Position numbers and translations under genes: made by a program. A stretch of 47,445 nucleotides of DNA from Prevotella sp. UBA1705 (GTDB lineage: Bacteria; Bacteroidota; Bacteroidia; Bacteroidales; Bacteroidaceae). The DNA lies in assembly GCA_002317385.1 (NCBI GenBank), contig DCJH01000049.1, positions 1 through 47,445 of the forward strand, written 5' to 3'. The notes beneath the pieces were generated by a model. The model had not been told where the DNA came from. It ran no database searches and saw only the letters and a program-made list of their open reading frames with translations. Shown in pieces: positions 9,104-18,171 of this stretch (the stretch's first letter is position 1; every line of letters starts with the position of its first letter).

Positions 9104-12100
9104 ATGCCTTTTCTCTATATACTGTTTGCCCTCTTCTCACTATCGTTTACCAATGCCTATGCTGGCGAACCATGGCAAGACGCACATGTAGTGTCTATTC
9201 ATCGGGAGCCCATGACTGCTCAATACATTCCTTATTGTAGTGAGCAGCAGGCTATGTCTCGGCAAGCATTGCCCGATGTAGCTCGTCTGGCTTGTGATTC
9301 GAGGGCGGAGCGTAGAATTCAACTTGATGGGCAATGGAAATTCCATTATTCTCGAAACGTGAGTGGAGCACCACAGGAATTTTATCGAAACGATTATGAT
9401 GTAAGCCAGTGGTCAGAAATTACTGTGCCGGGTAGCTGGGAATTGCAAGGCTTCGATGCTCCTATCTATACGGATGTGAGTTACCCCTTCCCGGTTAATC
9501 CGCCTTTTGTTCCCACCAATTATAATCCTGTGGGAGCATATGTTCATAATTTCTCTGTGCCGGATGAATGGCAGGGTATGGATGTCTTTTTGGATTTTGA
9601 AGGTGTGGAGTCGGCTTTCTATTGTTGGGTGAACGGTCAAATGGTGGGCTATAGTGAAGACAGCCGTTTGCCTGCCCGCTTCAACATCACCCCTTATCTG
9701 CGTCAAGGACAGAACCGTCTGGCCGTTAAGGTATTTAGATATAGCGACGGCTCTTATCTCGAAGACCAGGATTATTGGAAGTTTAGTGGCATAGAGCGGA
9801 GTGTCTTTCTGCAGGCCAGACCTCATTTCCGTATGAATGATTTTAGTCTTCAGGCTCCACTCGTCAATCACTATCAGGATGGAAAGTTTTCACTCGACGT
9901 GTTTCTGAAAGGTGCTCGGGCGAAGGGCTCTGTTGAAGTAAAAGTGCTTGATAATCATGGCAATGTCATTCTTAGACATACTCATCGTACCAAAAATGCT
10001 TCTGATACGTTGTTCACCATTCGGCAGATTATACCGGCAGTGAAGCCTTGGAGTGCGGAGATTCCAACCACCTATCAGCTTGTTATTAACACATTCGATC
10101 GTAAGGGAGTCGTATTGGAGTCTATCGTTCACCATTTTGGATTCCGTAGTGTGGAGATGTCTAATGGTATGTTATTGGTGAATGGGCGTGCAATTAAGTT
10201 CAAGGGGGTGAATCGTCATGAGCACGATGCTCACCATGGACGTACCATTACTATTGAAGATATGCTGCGCGATATACAGTTGATGAAGCAGGCTAATATC
10301 AATGCCGTACGCACTTCTCATTACCCCAACAGGCCTGAATGGTACGATCTATGCACCAAATATGGGCTTTACCTTGTGGGAGAGGCCAATCTTGAGAGTC
10401 ATGGGATGGAAAATTCGCCTCATCCCACCTTGGCAGATAATCCAGATTGGGCTGAGGCTTTCCGCCAGCGCATGGAACGTATGGTGTTGCGCGACCGCAA
10501 TGAGACCAGTGTCATTGTCTGGAGTCTGGGCAATGAGTCTGGCTATGGACCTCTCTTCGAGCAGAATTACTATCTTGCTAAACAGTTGGACCCTACGCGC
10601 CCCGTGCAGTATGAGGGTGGAGGATATGAGGGGAAGTCGGATATTTACTGTCCGATGTATGGCCGGATATGGGCTTTACGGCGACACGTGAACCAGCGCG
10701 ACCCACGTCCACTCATTCTTTGCGAGTATGCCCATGCTATGGGCAATAGTGTTGGAAACCTGAAAGACTATTGGAATCTGATAGAAAAATACGACCAACT
10801 GCAAGGAGGATTTATCTGGGATTGGGTAGATCAGGTGTTTGCACGTCAGGATAGCACGGGACATGACATCTGGGCCTACGGCGGAGATATGGGCTATGTG
10901 GGTGTGGAAAACGACTCTAACTTCTGTGCCAATGGCCTTGTTGACGCTTATCGAGTACCCCATCCTCACTATTGGGAGGTGAAACGTGTATATCAGAATA
11001 TTGAATTTTCCCCTGTGCCATTCACTAACAACCAAATTCGGATAACCAATAAATTTGATTTTAAGACCTTGGAAGGATATGGACTACGGTGGGACCTGAA
11101 GCGAGACGGCAAGATTGTGACACAAGGTGTTCTCGATTTGCCTGCCATCCGAGCTCATGATGCCGGCGTGGTGACTGTTCCTTTTGACCACGAATACACG
11201 GTCCCGGGGGAGTATTTACTTACCTTGCGAGCCGTGACCCTACATGAGATGCCCTTCTTGCCCACAGGCTTTGAGATTGCCAATGGCCAATGGAAACTGC
11301 CAAAAGTAGCCCCTGGGGCTCAGTTGGGGCAGGGTCCGGAACATTCAGGCAGGCGTTGCCCAGAGCTGAAGACCAGCCGAAACAACGAATTGGTGGTGAC
11401 TGGAGATGATTTCCGCGCTGTGTTCTCACGGCAGAGCGGAGACCTCACGGCTCTTGAATATCAAGGCAAGGGTATGTGTAAGCGTGGGCCACGTCCCAAT
11501 TTCTGGCGTGGTTTGACAGACAACGATGTGGCTAACGGTACTCAGGAGAGATGCGGTATTTGGCAACATGCAGCCGACAGCATGCAGCTGGTTCGTTTTG
11601 AGAGCGAGAGACGGGATAGTCAGGTGGTGGTTAGGGCAATCTATGACATGCCCCGACATGCCTCGCAGCTCGAGTTGAGCTATGCCTTCAGCCCCGATGG
11701 TGCACTGCATGTGGACATGCATTTCATGCCTGGAAGTAAGGCTTTGCCGGAGATACCGCGCTTGGGTATGAGCATGGTGCTGCCAGAAGAATTCGAAAAC
11801 ATGACTTGGTATGGTCGTGGTCCCCACGAAAGTTATGCCGACCGCAAGGAGAGCGCCCTTGTCGACATCTATTCTCAGACGGTGTGGCAGCAGTATCATC
11901 CCTATGTCAGGGCACAAGAGACAGCCAACAAGACCGATGTGAGATGGGTGGAACTCCGTAATACTGCTGGTGAGGGAATACGTGTGGAAGGGCAGGAATT
12001 GCTCAATGTGAGTGCATGGAACTTCCCACAGTCGGACTTGGAGTATGTACCGGCCAAGAAAGCTCGCCGCCATGGAGGAAGTGTTACGCGGAAAGATATG

Positions 12101-12238
12101 GTCTGGCTCAATATAGACCACCGACATATGGGCGTTGGAGGCGATAATACCTGGGGTGCGCAGGTGCATCCCGAATATACCATCACGCCCCAGGAGTGGC
12201 AATATAGCTATATCATTCGCCCATTGAAGAAATTGTAA
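9104..12238 (+). CDS. glycoside hydrolase family 2 beta-galactosidase (LacZ-type), exported
   Basis: 1044 residues with a signal peptide (about 1-20, ending NAYA), so likely periplasmic. Domains in order: GH2 sugar-binding jelly roll (about 70-240), immunoglobulin-like domain (about 245-345), TIM barrel (about 350-650), a further beta domain, and the LacZ-type domain 5 beginning around FWRGLTDNDVANG and running to the C-terminus. The acid/base is E478 in WSLGNESGYG and the nucleophile E541 in ILCEYAHAMGN. Domain 5 and WYGRGPHESYADR point to beta-galactosidase and away from beta-glucuronidase or beta-mannosidase. It begins 61 nt after the exporter gene and is followed 5 nt later by the next glycosidase, so the two probably act on the same glycan. 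Confidence 0.93.
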   Translation: MPFLYILFALFSLSFTNAYAGEPWQDAHVVSIHREPMTAQYIPYCSEQQAMSRQALPDVARLACDSRAERRIQLDGQWKFHYSRNVSGAPQEFYRNDYDVSQWSEITVPGSWELQGFDAPIYTDVSYPFPVNPPFVPTNYNPVGAYVHNFSVPDEWQGMDVFLDFEGVESAFYCWVNGQMVGYSEDSRLPARFNITPYLRQGQNRLAVKVFRYSDGSYLEDQDYWKFSGIERSVFLQARPHFRMNDFSLQAPLVNHYQDGKFSLDVFLKGARAKGSVEVKVLDNHGNVILRHTHRTKNASDTLFTIRQIIPAVKPWSAEIPTTYQLVINTFDRKGVVLESIVHHFGFRSVEMSNGMLLVNGRAIKFKGVNRHEHDAHHGRTITIEDMLRDIQLMKQANINAVRTSHYPNRPEWYDLCTKYGLYLVGEANLESHGMENSPHPTLADNPDWAEAFRQRMERMVLRDRNETSVIVWSLGNESGYGPLFEQNYYLAKQLDPTRPVQYEGGGYEGKSDIYCPMYGRIWALRRHVNQRDPRPLILCEYAHAMGNSVGNLKDYWNLIEKYDQLQGGFIWDWVDQVFARQDSTGHDIWAYGGDMGYVGVENDSNFCANGLVDAYRVPHPHYWEVKRVYQNIEFSPVPFTNNQIRITNKFDFKTLEGYGLRWDLKRDGKIVTQGVLDLPAIRAHDAGVVTVPFDHEYTVPGEYLLTLRAVTLHEMPFLPTGFEIANGQWKLPKVAPGAQLGQGPEHSGRRCPELKTSRNNELVVTGDDFRAVFSRQSGDLTALEYQGKGMCKRGPRPNFWRGLTDNDVANGTQERCGIWQHAADSMQLVRFESERRDSQVVVRAIYDMPRHASQLELSYAFSPDGALHVDMHFMPGSKALPEIPRLGMSMVLPEEFENMTWYGRGPHESYADRKESALVDIYSQTVWQQYHPYVRAQETANKTDVRWVELRNTAGEGIRVEGQELLNVSAWNFPQSDLEYVPAKKARRHGGSVTRKDMVWLNIDHRHMGVGGDNTWGAQVHPEYTITPQEWQYSYIIRPLKKL

Positions 12239-12243
12239 AAAAG

Positions 12244-14154
12244 ATGAAGAATATCAAATATTACATCCTTATGATCCTGCTCTTCGGTGGGATGGGGACT
12301 GCAGTTTTGGCCTCACAATATCGTCAACGAGAAGCCTTCCACCATATCATCAACATCCAACTTACCCCCACTGGTAAGGAGAGGCAAACAGGATGCTTCA
12401 CGGATATGGGAGCATGGATGGGTTTCACGCTTCCAGAGAACGACAAGCCTACGGGCGGACTGTGTGGTCTGTTCAGTATCAATGGGCGAAGATGGTGGGC
12501 CACGTCACTCTTGTCTATTGTGAATAATAGTCGACCCTTACCAACGGTTAATTCCGACTATCTTCCTGGCAAGGTCACTTTGAAGCTTGGACAAGGTGAT
12601 AAAACGGTTGATGAACAGATGATTTTTGTCGATTCACGCACGGCATTGCTGCGGATGGACAATCCTTCTGGTCAGGCTTTGACCCTTTCTGCCTATCGTC
12701 CGCATGCAGCCCTGGTGGTGAGAGCTGATGGGCATCATGTGGTGATGACAGGTCCGACAGACGAAACCGTGATGCTGACCTTCCCTCAAGAAGTGACAAT
12801 TCACTCAACGGGGAATAATTATAGGGCTGATTTTCACGGGTTAAAGACAGCTGTGATTGCCATTTCCATGTTGTTGCCTGGTGACCGCATATCCCCCCAG
12901 AAAATCTACGCTTCGGCATTGTCTACCCAGTATGATACCTTGGAGGCTGCCAATGCGGCCCGTTGGAATGGCTATCTCGCCAAGGTCATTAGGAGAGATA
13001 TGCGTCTGGAATACGACCGCGTAGCTGCCAAATCGGTGGTGACGCTCATCTCCAATTGGCGCTCGCAACGTGGGGGACTGCTCCACGACGGCATTATCCC
13101 CAGCCATGCCGTGGGCTATTTTGTGGGCTGCTGGGCATGGGACAGTTGGCGTTTTTCTGCAGCCATGGCCTCATTCTTTCCAGAACTGGCTAAGGACAAT
13201 ATCCGCGTCATGTTCGACTACCAGCAGGCAGATGGCATGATCATCGACTGTATCTATGTGAATCCGCAGGAAAATAATGCCCGCGACAGCAAGCCGCCCT
13301 TGGCCAGTTGGGCTGTCAACAGGGTGTGGGAGGAGACCCACGACACTGCTTTTGTTGCCGAGATGTATCCCAAGCTGTTGGCCTACTATCGCTGGTGGTA
13401 TCGCTGTCGCGACCACAACCGCAACGGTATCTGTGAGTATGGCTCGACCGACGGCACCCTTGAAGCTGCTGCATGGGAGAGTGGCATGGACAATGCCATC
13501 CGCTTTGATGGTGCTAAGATGCTTCCGAATGGTCCGGGAGCATGGAGCATCGACCAAGAGAGCGTAGACCTCAATGGGTACCTGGCCTTGGAATACACTT
13601 TGCTGAAGAAGTTTGCTGGGATACTCCGTGAGGAGTTCTCCGAACCTGACCTGCGCGACCGTGTAGCCGACTACTTCTTTGATTCGACAGAAGGATTCTT
13701 CTTCGATCGCCGGTTGGCTGATGGTAGTTTTGTGAGAGAGCCTGGCTGCGAGGGGTATCTCCCTTTCTGGACACGCATTGCCACACGCAGTCAGTGGGAG
13801 AAGGCTCGCAAGAAACTGGAAGACAAACGCAAGTTCTCAACCTATATCCCCTTTCCTACGGTGGCTGCCGATAATCCGAAGTACGACCGCAATGGCTATT
13901 GGCGTGGACCGATATGGCTCGATCAGACCTATTATGCTATTGAGGGCTTCCGCAACTATGGCGAGCCGGCTAAGGCAGACCGCTATACCCGGCAAGTGTT
14001 CGGCCGGTTGGAAGGGTTGACAGGCGATGCTCCCATTCATGAAAACTATGACACCTTTACAGGCGGCAGGCTGCAGGCGTCTCACTTCAGTTGGAGTGCT
14101 GCCCATCTGTTGCTACTCTATAAAGATTATGCAAAGCAAAATAGTTCTGAATAG
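12244..14154 (+). CDS. GH63/MGH1-like (alpha/alpha)6-barrel glycosidase, exported
   Basis: 636 residues with an N-terminal signal peptide (about 1-23). A beta-sandwich N-terminal part (about 30-240) precedes an (alpha/alpha)6 barrel (about 255-630). The barrel shows features of clan GH-G: CWAWDSWRF (297-304), WESGMDN with the presumed general acid D416, and HENYDTFTG with the presumed base E600. This fits inverting alpha-glucosidases of the GH63/YgjK type, though relatives such as GH37 or GH125 share the fold. It follows the GH2 gene by 5 nt and ends the glycan operon before a terminator at 14265-14298. Exact family and linkage specificity cannot be fixed by reading. Confidence 0.8.
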   Translation: MKNIKYYILMILLFGGMGTAVLASQYRQREAFHHIINIQLTPTGKERQTGCFTDMGAWMGFTLPENDKPTGGLCGLFSINGRRWWATSLLSIVNNSRPLPTVNSDYLPGKVTLKLGQGDKTVDEQMIFVDSRTALLRMDNPSGQALTLSAYRPHAALVVRADGHHVVMTGPTDETVMLTFPQEVTIHSTGNNYRADFHGLKTAVIAISMLLPGDRISPQKIYASALSTQYDTLEAANAARWNGYLAKVIRRDMRLEYDRVAAKSVVTLISNWRSQRGGLLHDGIIPSHAVGYFVGCWAWDSWRFSAAMASFFPELAKDNIRVMFDYQQADGMIIDCIYVNPQENNARDSKPPLASWAVNRVWEETHDTAFVAEMYPKLLAYYRWWYRCRDHNRNGICEYGSTDGTLEAAAWESGMDNAIRFDGAKMLPNGPGAWSIDQESVDLNGYLALEYTLLKKFAGILREEFSEPDLRDRVADYFFDSTEGFFFDRRLADGSFVREPGCEGYLPFWTRIATRSQWEKARKKLEDKRKFSTYIPFPTVAADNPKYDRNGYWRGPIWLDQTYYAIEGFRNYGEPAKADRYTRQVFGRLEGLTGDAPIHENYDTFTGGRLQASHFSWSAAHLLLLYKDYAKQNSSE

Positions 14155-14264
14155 TAAGTCGTGATAAGTACTATTTTTACGTCTCAGGGTAACATGACAT
14201 GATATCCTTTGAAGTTTTCCGTAGAGCTTATTGGCATGGAAAAAATAAGGAAATTCTCGCTTAG

Positions 14265-14298
14265 ACAGGCTGGGTTCGGGAGAACTTGGCCTGTTTTT
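14265..14298 (+). terminator. intrinsic terminator of the glycan operon
   Basis: A stem with outer arms ACAGGC and GCCTGT, extended inward through wobble pairs to GTTC/GAAC around a short GGGA loop, is followed directly by five T residues. Confidence 0.75.
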
Positions 14299-14458
14299 GA
14301 TTTCAAATTTCTATTTATACATCACAACCTATGGCGGCAATATGATGGACAGAGCATTAGGGAGGTTGAGGCTTATGAGATGTAGGGTATATAGATTGGT
14401 GTTTGTAAGATTCGATAACTTAATTTGCAAAATAACACACACCGTATGTTTTTTTGTG

Positions 14459-14466
14459 TAACTTTG
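14459..14466 (+). promoter_or_regulatory. -7 box of the sigma/FecR operon
   Basis: TAACTTTG matches TAnnTTTG and lies 33 nt before the sigma ATG. No -33 TTTG sits at the expected 19-21 nt, so the promoter may be weak or assisted. Confidence 0.5.
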
Positions 14467-14499
14467 TAACCGACGGAACGAAATACCATAGACATTACG

Positions 14500-15069
14500 A
14501 TGGAATTTAATGAGACTTTATTAATCTCTGGTCTAAAGCAAGACTCACAGGAGGCTTTCAGGCAATTGTATGACCACTATGCAACTCGACTCTTCAGCTT
14601 TGGAATGCGATATACTCACTCCAAGGAGAAGTCTGAAGAACTGGTGGAAGATACTTTTGTATGGCTTTGGACCAATCGGGAACACATCTTGCAACACCAG
14701 TCTCTGCACTCCATTCTGTTTCTCCGCATGCGTCATTATCTTATTAATGCCTATCGCTCCACGGTCAATTCGCCTGTGTTTGAAGATTATGTGGACTATA
14801 TGGGGAGTCTGCCTTGTTCTACGAACGACCGTTTGGAATACGATGATTTTGTAAACATGGTCAATCAGGCCATAGATAGATTACCTGATACACAGACGAA
14901 AATAGTCAGAATGTCGCGTATGGATATGATGAGCAACAAGGAGATAGCCGATGCTCTGGGCTTAAAGGAACAGACCGTGAAAAATCAGCTTTCGTTAGCT
15001 CTAAAATCCTTGCGACAGAGTCTTGGTCCTACATATTTTACCTTGTTTTTCTTATTTTTTGTTAATTAA
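14500..15069 (+). CDS. ECF-type RNA polymerase sigma factor (FecI-like, PUL switch)
   Basis: 189 residues. Region 2 (about 20-90) contains AFRQLYDHYATRLFSFG and the WLW core-binding stretch; region 4 (about 120-178) contains the helix-turn-helix SNKEIADALGLKEQTVKNQL. The C-terminus is unusually hydrophobic (YFTLFFLFFVN). It is followed by a FecR gene and lies downstream of a SusC gene carrying an STN domain, the usual setting of sigma factors that switch on glycan loci in Bacteroidota. Predicted to direct transcription of the 3184-14154 operon; this target is inferred from position and domain logic, not shown. Confidence 0.9.
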   Translation: MEFNETLLISGLKQDSQEAFRQLYDHYATRLFSFGMRYTHSKEKSEELVEDTFVWLWTNREHILQHQSLHSILFLRMRHYLINAYRSTVNSPVFEDYVDYMGSLPCSTNDRLEYDDFVNMVNQAIDRLPDTQTKIVRMSRMDMMSNKEIADALGLKEQTVKNQLSLALKSLRQSLGPTYFTLFFLFFVN

Positions 15070-15123
15070 TGGGTATTATTGAAGGCTATCCTTGTTTTAA
15101 CCAAAGAACAACAGAAATTTATA

Positions 15124-16098
15124 ATGATTGAACTTGAGCAAAAATACTATCATCAAGATATAACCTCGGACGAGTTGCTACGGCTGCGCGAGAAAGTGAA
15201 CGCTTCGTCGGATGAGGAGATTGGGCAACAGATGTATGAGCAATGGATGGACGATAGCGTGCAGCCCAATGCTGAAGACAGGTTACCCGAGGAGGTTTGG
15301 GAGCGTATACAAGAGAAGGTCGGGATAAAGACCGTCAACCCTTGGCATAAGGTATGGCGCTGGATGCAGGTGGCGGCTGTAATCATGTTGCCCGTTCTGC
15401 TGGCAACAAACTTCTGGATGTATGACAAGAAAAATAGTCTGCAGACCAGTGAAACAACGATAAGTACCAGTTCTGGGGAGCGCTCTAATGTGGTGTTGCC
15501 CGACGGAACTAAAATCATTTTGAATGAGAACTCAGCCTTATCCTACAGTGCCAAGGATTTCAATCGGGCGAAGAGGGAGATTACTTTCTATGGAGAGGCT
15601 TTCTTTGAGGTAGCTAAGGACAGTTTGCATCCGTTTGGAATTTCTTCCGAAGGGTTAAATGTTCAGGTGCTGGGCACGGCTTTTAATCTCTACACTCGCA
15701 AGGGGGAGACGGTGGCGCGGATAGCCTTGCAACGCGGAAAAGTGATGTTTACCTCCACCACTTCGCAAGACAGGGCTATCGTTCTGCCTAACCAAATTGC
15801 TACATTGGATAAAAGCACAGGAAGCATATCTGTGACCACGGCCAGTGATATGGTCAAGGATGCTACGGCGTGGCAACGGCACGAACTGGTGTTCCGTAAT
15901 GCCACGCTCCGACAGGTGTTGGCAACGATAGAGAAGAACTATGGTGTGAGTTTCCGTTTCCGCACTCCGGTGGATATGTCTGATCTGTTTACCGGTGTGT
16001 TGTCGGCAGATAATCTCTCGGAGAACCTGAAGATTCTGGAGCAGTCTTATCATTTAAAGACAGAGGTGCACGACACAGTTGTTACCGTGAGGAGGTAG
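15124..16098 (+). CDS. FecR-type anti-sigma/transducer protein with C-terminal DUF4974
   Basis: Inner-membrane regulator of the preceding sigma factor. 324 residues from the ATG at 15124; an in-frame TTG at 15079 would add 15 residues but is less likely. The cytoplasmic N-terminus (about 1-80) would bind sigma, a single membrane segment follows around WMQVAAVIMLPVLLATNFWM, then the periplasmic FecR domain (GERSNVVLPDGTKIILNENS ... FFEVAKD ... QVLGTAFNLY) and a C-terminal DUF4974 domain starting at LVFRNATLRQVLATIEKNYG. This last part resembles the STN domain of the upstream SusC. Loss of its signal would release the sigma factor (family knowledge). The gap to the sigma stop is 54 nt. Confidence 0.9.
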   Translation: MIELEQKYYHQDITSDELLRLREKVNASSDEEIGQQMYEQWMDDSVQPNAEDRLPEEVWERIQEKVGIKTVNPWHKVWRWMQVAAVIMLPVLLATNFWMYDKKNSLQTSETTISTSSGERSNVVLPDGTKIILNENSALSYSAKDFNRAKREITFYGEAFFEVAKDSLHPFGISSEGLNVQVLGTAFNLYTRKGETVARIALQRGKVMFTSTTSQDRAIVLPNQIATLDKSTGSISVTTASDMVKDATAWQRHELVFRNATLRQVLATIEKNYGVSFRFRTPVDMSDLFTGVLSADNLSENLKILEQSYHLKTEVHDTVVTVRR

Positions 16099-16330
16099 CT
16101 GGTGTAGTGGGGGATGGCGGAGAGGCCTTTCGTTGTCGTGGCTTATGGCACGATGTGTTGGATGTGTATGTGGAGCCCTGCAACCCAAATGATATTTGTG
16201 CAATTGCCGGATGATTGTCCTGAAAAATACACCTTTAAACACTTGAAAATTTTCTTCGAAATAGAAAATCGATGGGGCGGAAAGGAGGGAAAAATGGGAT
16301 GAGAGGAAGGGAAAATAGGGGAGAAATTGG

Positions 16331-16367
16331 AAAAGCATAGTCATTGCGAGGCGATGACTATGCTTTT
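16331..16367 (+). terminator. perfect 14-bp hairpin, probable bidirectional terminator
   Basis: AAAAGCATAGTCAT (16331-16344) is perfectly complementary to ATGACTATGCTTTT (16354-16367) with a 9-nt loop. The A and T ends make it terminator-like in both directions, fitting its place between the FecR gene (plus) and the minus-strand sigma operon. Confidence 0.7.
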
Positions 16368-16632
16368 GTCGTAAGAAAAGGACTTAATGCCAGGAAGAAA
16401 AGGTAGGCATTAGGGGCGTCATTAGGTAGTGATGATGGGGCTGGAATTGCTGGTTATTTACAACTTGCTGGTTAGTAAGATGTTTAGAGAGGGCTAAATT
16501 TTAAGAATTTCGCGCCGGATGTTTTTTGTTTTGAAATACGCGAATTTGAGAAGGGGGTGTTTCAAGTTTTTTCAAAGGGTATTTGGTAGAGTGGAGGGGG
16601 AAGGCGATGGGGGAGGAATGAGGGTGAGATTG

Positions 16633-16664
16633 CCCTATGGCGGTGCGGATATGCAAGGGGCATG
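16633..16664 (+). repeat. REP-like palindromic repeat, degenerate copy (forward)
   Basis: Matches the family seen better at 41131-41170: core GGCGGTGCGGATATGC followed by AGGGGCATG. The 3' part of the unit is lost. Confidence 0.5.
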
Positions 16665-16703
16665 ATGCTGCTATGAGGTCGGAATGGGATTGGCGGTCGC
16701 ATG

Positions 16704-16742
16704 GCAGGGGGCTGTCCCTGTCATGCCCGCACCCCTATGGGG
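16704..16742 (-). repeat. REP-like palindromic repeat, degenerate copy (reverse)
   Basis: On the minus strand it carries GGGGTGCGGGCATGACAGGG, related to the other copies in this window. It pairs head-on with the copy at 16633-16664. Confidence 0.45.
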
Positions 16743-16821
16743 TGGACGGATAAGGCTGTCTTGCAAGAACATAAGATTGCATTTATCCATCAAGACGTGG
16801 GTGCGGGCAGGGGAGGATGGG

Positions 16822-17691
16822 CTATAGGTAGATGCCGAAAGAAAGGGAATGGAACTTCGGGCCATAGCTGGGGTTGAGGACATGGCACGGAGCGTACTTC
16901 ACATAGAAGTCGATGACGGGCGTGGTGACGGTGCCCATGAAGTCGATGGTGAAGGGCGACGGGTGGATGTCCTTATACACTTCCTTCTGCTTCTCGCCGT
17001 TGAGCCTGTAGCGAGTCTTGATGCTGGCATAGGTGTTGAAGTTGAGCACCGGGCCGAGAGAGAAGCCCCACTCCTTATAATAATAGTGGTAGCGCAGAGG
17101 AATGGTAAGGCTGAAGACCTTGATGCGGGAGAATTTGGGGTCGCATCCCTCGGGCAGCGGAGCAACGGAGACCGTGCCGTCGTCGGCCTTGACAAACTGG
17201 TTGCGGTCGAGCATGCGGTAGTTGCGCCAGTCGACGCCTATGCCAGCCGAGAAGCGGTGGCCGTTGTGCCAGGGCGCTGTGCTTGCATCCGCGATGATCC
17301 ACCACAGTTCCCACGACTCAAAAGCCTTGAGTGGCATGTTGGCCGGCGCACCCATCGGAGCATTGAAGCCTAAGAGGAAATGGCTTTCCACCTGCGAATA
17401 GTACTCAGTATTTGACTTTCGACCAATGCCGCCGATGCTGAATCCCCAGTCGCTGCTGATGGTAGAGGTGCTCACAAAGTTGCTGTCCACGTTCTGCAAA
17501 CTACTCTCATAGAGATAGGTGGAGTCTTTAGCGCTTCCCATGACCTTCACTTTGAGCAGCGAGTCGGTGCTGATGACTACCACTTTGCGTGGATGGTCTA
17601 CGATGACGGTGTCTCGGGCCGGTGTGACAGCGGCGTGGGCGGAGCAGGATGCGATGATGGCAATGATGGCCAGAAGTATTTGTCTGTTCAT
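16822..17691 (-). CDS. predicted outer-membrane beta-barrel protein, unknown function
   Basis: 289 residues with a signal peptide (about 1-20, ending SAHA). The rest is rich in alternating aromatic/polar strands and turns (WGFSIGGIG, RFSAGIGVDWRNYRML, LRYHYYYKEWGFSLG) and ends in SLSFGIYL, as expected of a small outer-membrane barrel. A stretch after the signal (PRKVVVISTDSLLKVKVMG) looks like a short periplasmic domain. It is the last gene of the operon that starts with an ECF sigma factor, 10 nt after the preceding stop. I cannot name a function; a role as sensor or target of the envelope-stress-like sigma factor is inference. Confidence 0.75.
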   Translation of the reverse strand: MNRQILLAIIAIIASCSAHAAVTPARDTVIVDHPRKVVVISTDSLLKVKVMGSAKDSTYLYESSLQNVDSNFVSTSTISSDWGFSIGGIGRKSNTEYYSQVESHFLLGFNAPMGAPANMPLKAFESWELWWIIADASTAPWHNGHRFSAGIGVDWRNYRMLDRNQFVKADDGTVSVAPLPEGCDPKFSRIKVFSLTIPLRYHYYYKEWGFSLGPVLNFNTYASIKTRYRLNGEKQKEVYKDIHPSPFTIDFMGTVTTPVIDFYVKYAPCHVLNPSYGPKFHSLSFGIYL

Positions 17692-17701
17692 ATCTGTAAG
17701 G

Positions 17702-18157
17702 TTATTTGTTGATCAGTTTGTTGAGTTCGAGCACGTCTTTGACCGTGCCCTCCATATAGATGACGGTCACTATGGTGGCCCGTCCTTCGGTCTTGGTGTG
17801 CAGGCAGATGTAGCGGTTGAGCTGATTCTCGGCTGGGAGTCCGAAGACGATGCTCTGCTCATGGGTCTTGCGCACGGTTTTAGACGACAGTCGGGCCTTG
17901 TCGGAGAGCCGTTTGTCGAGCATCACCAGGGCGTTCACCTCGCGGGCCTCGGCCTCGGTGGCTTGGAAGCGGGCGCTGCGGTAGAACGAAAGCTGGTATT
18001 TGCTGAGCGCCTTGCCCCTCACGCGGGTGAGGACCATGCGGGATGTGGGCACCACCTTGCCGTCGAAAATCCTCGTCACCTGCAGCGTTGCCGATTGCGC
18101 GTGGGTGGAGAGCATCGCCATGAGGGCGAGAAGAGTGATGATGATTCGTTGTTTCAT
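17702..18157 (-). CDS. small exported protein of unknown function (DUF6108-like?)
   Basis: 151 residues: signal peptide (about 1-21, ending THAQ), then a compact mixed alpha/beta domain with a basic region near residues 40-55 and a conserved-looking tail YMEGTVKDVLELNKLINK. It resembles small Bacteroidota proteins annotated DUF6108, but I am not certain of this assignment. It is third in the sigma operon, 14 nt after the anti-sigma candidate and 10 nt before the barrel gene. Probably periplasmic. Confidence 0.7.
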   Translation of the reverse strand: MKQRIIITLLALMAMLSTHAQSATLQVTRIFDGKVVPTSRMVLTRVRGKALSKYQLSFYRSARFQATEAEAREVNALVMLDKRLSDKARLSSKTVRKTHEQSIVFGLPAENQLNRYICLHTKTEGRATIVTVIYMEGTVKDVLELNKLINK

Positions 18158-18171
18158 AAGTCAATCGTCGT

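Larger units (their letters stand above)
14155..14499 (+). other. intergenic stretch between glycan operon and its sigma gene
   Basis: No gene is supported in these 345 bases. It holds the terminator of the glycan operon (14265-14298) and the promoter element of the sigma gene (14459-14466); the rest is AT-rich and featureless. Confidence 0.7.
16099..16821. other. gene-free interval between convergent operons
   Basis: About 720 bases with no credible coding sequence. They contain a perfect hairpin (16331-16367) and two oppositely oriented copies of a dispersed palindromic repeat (16633-16664 and about 16704-16742). Sequence between 16380 and 16620 shows nothing recognisable. Confidence 0.65.
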
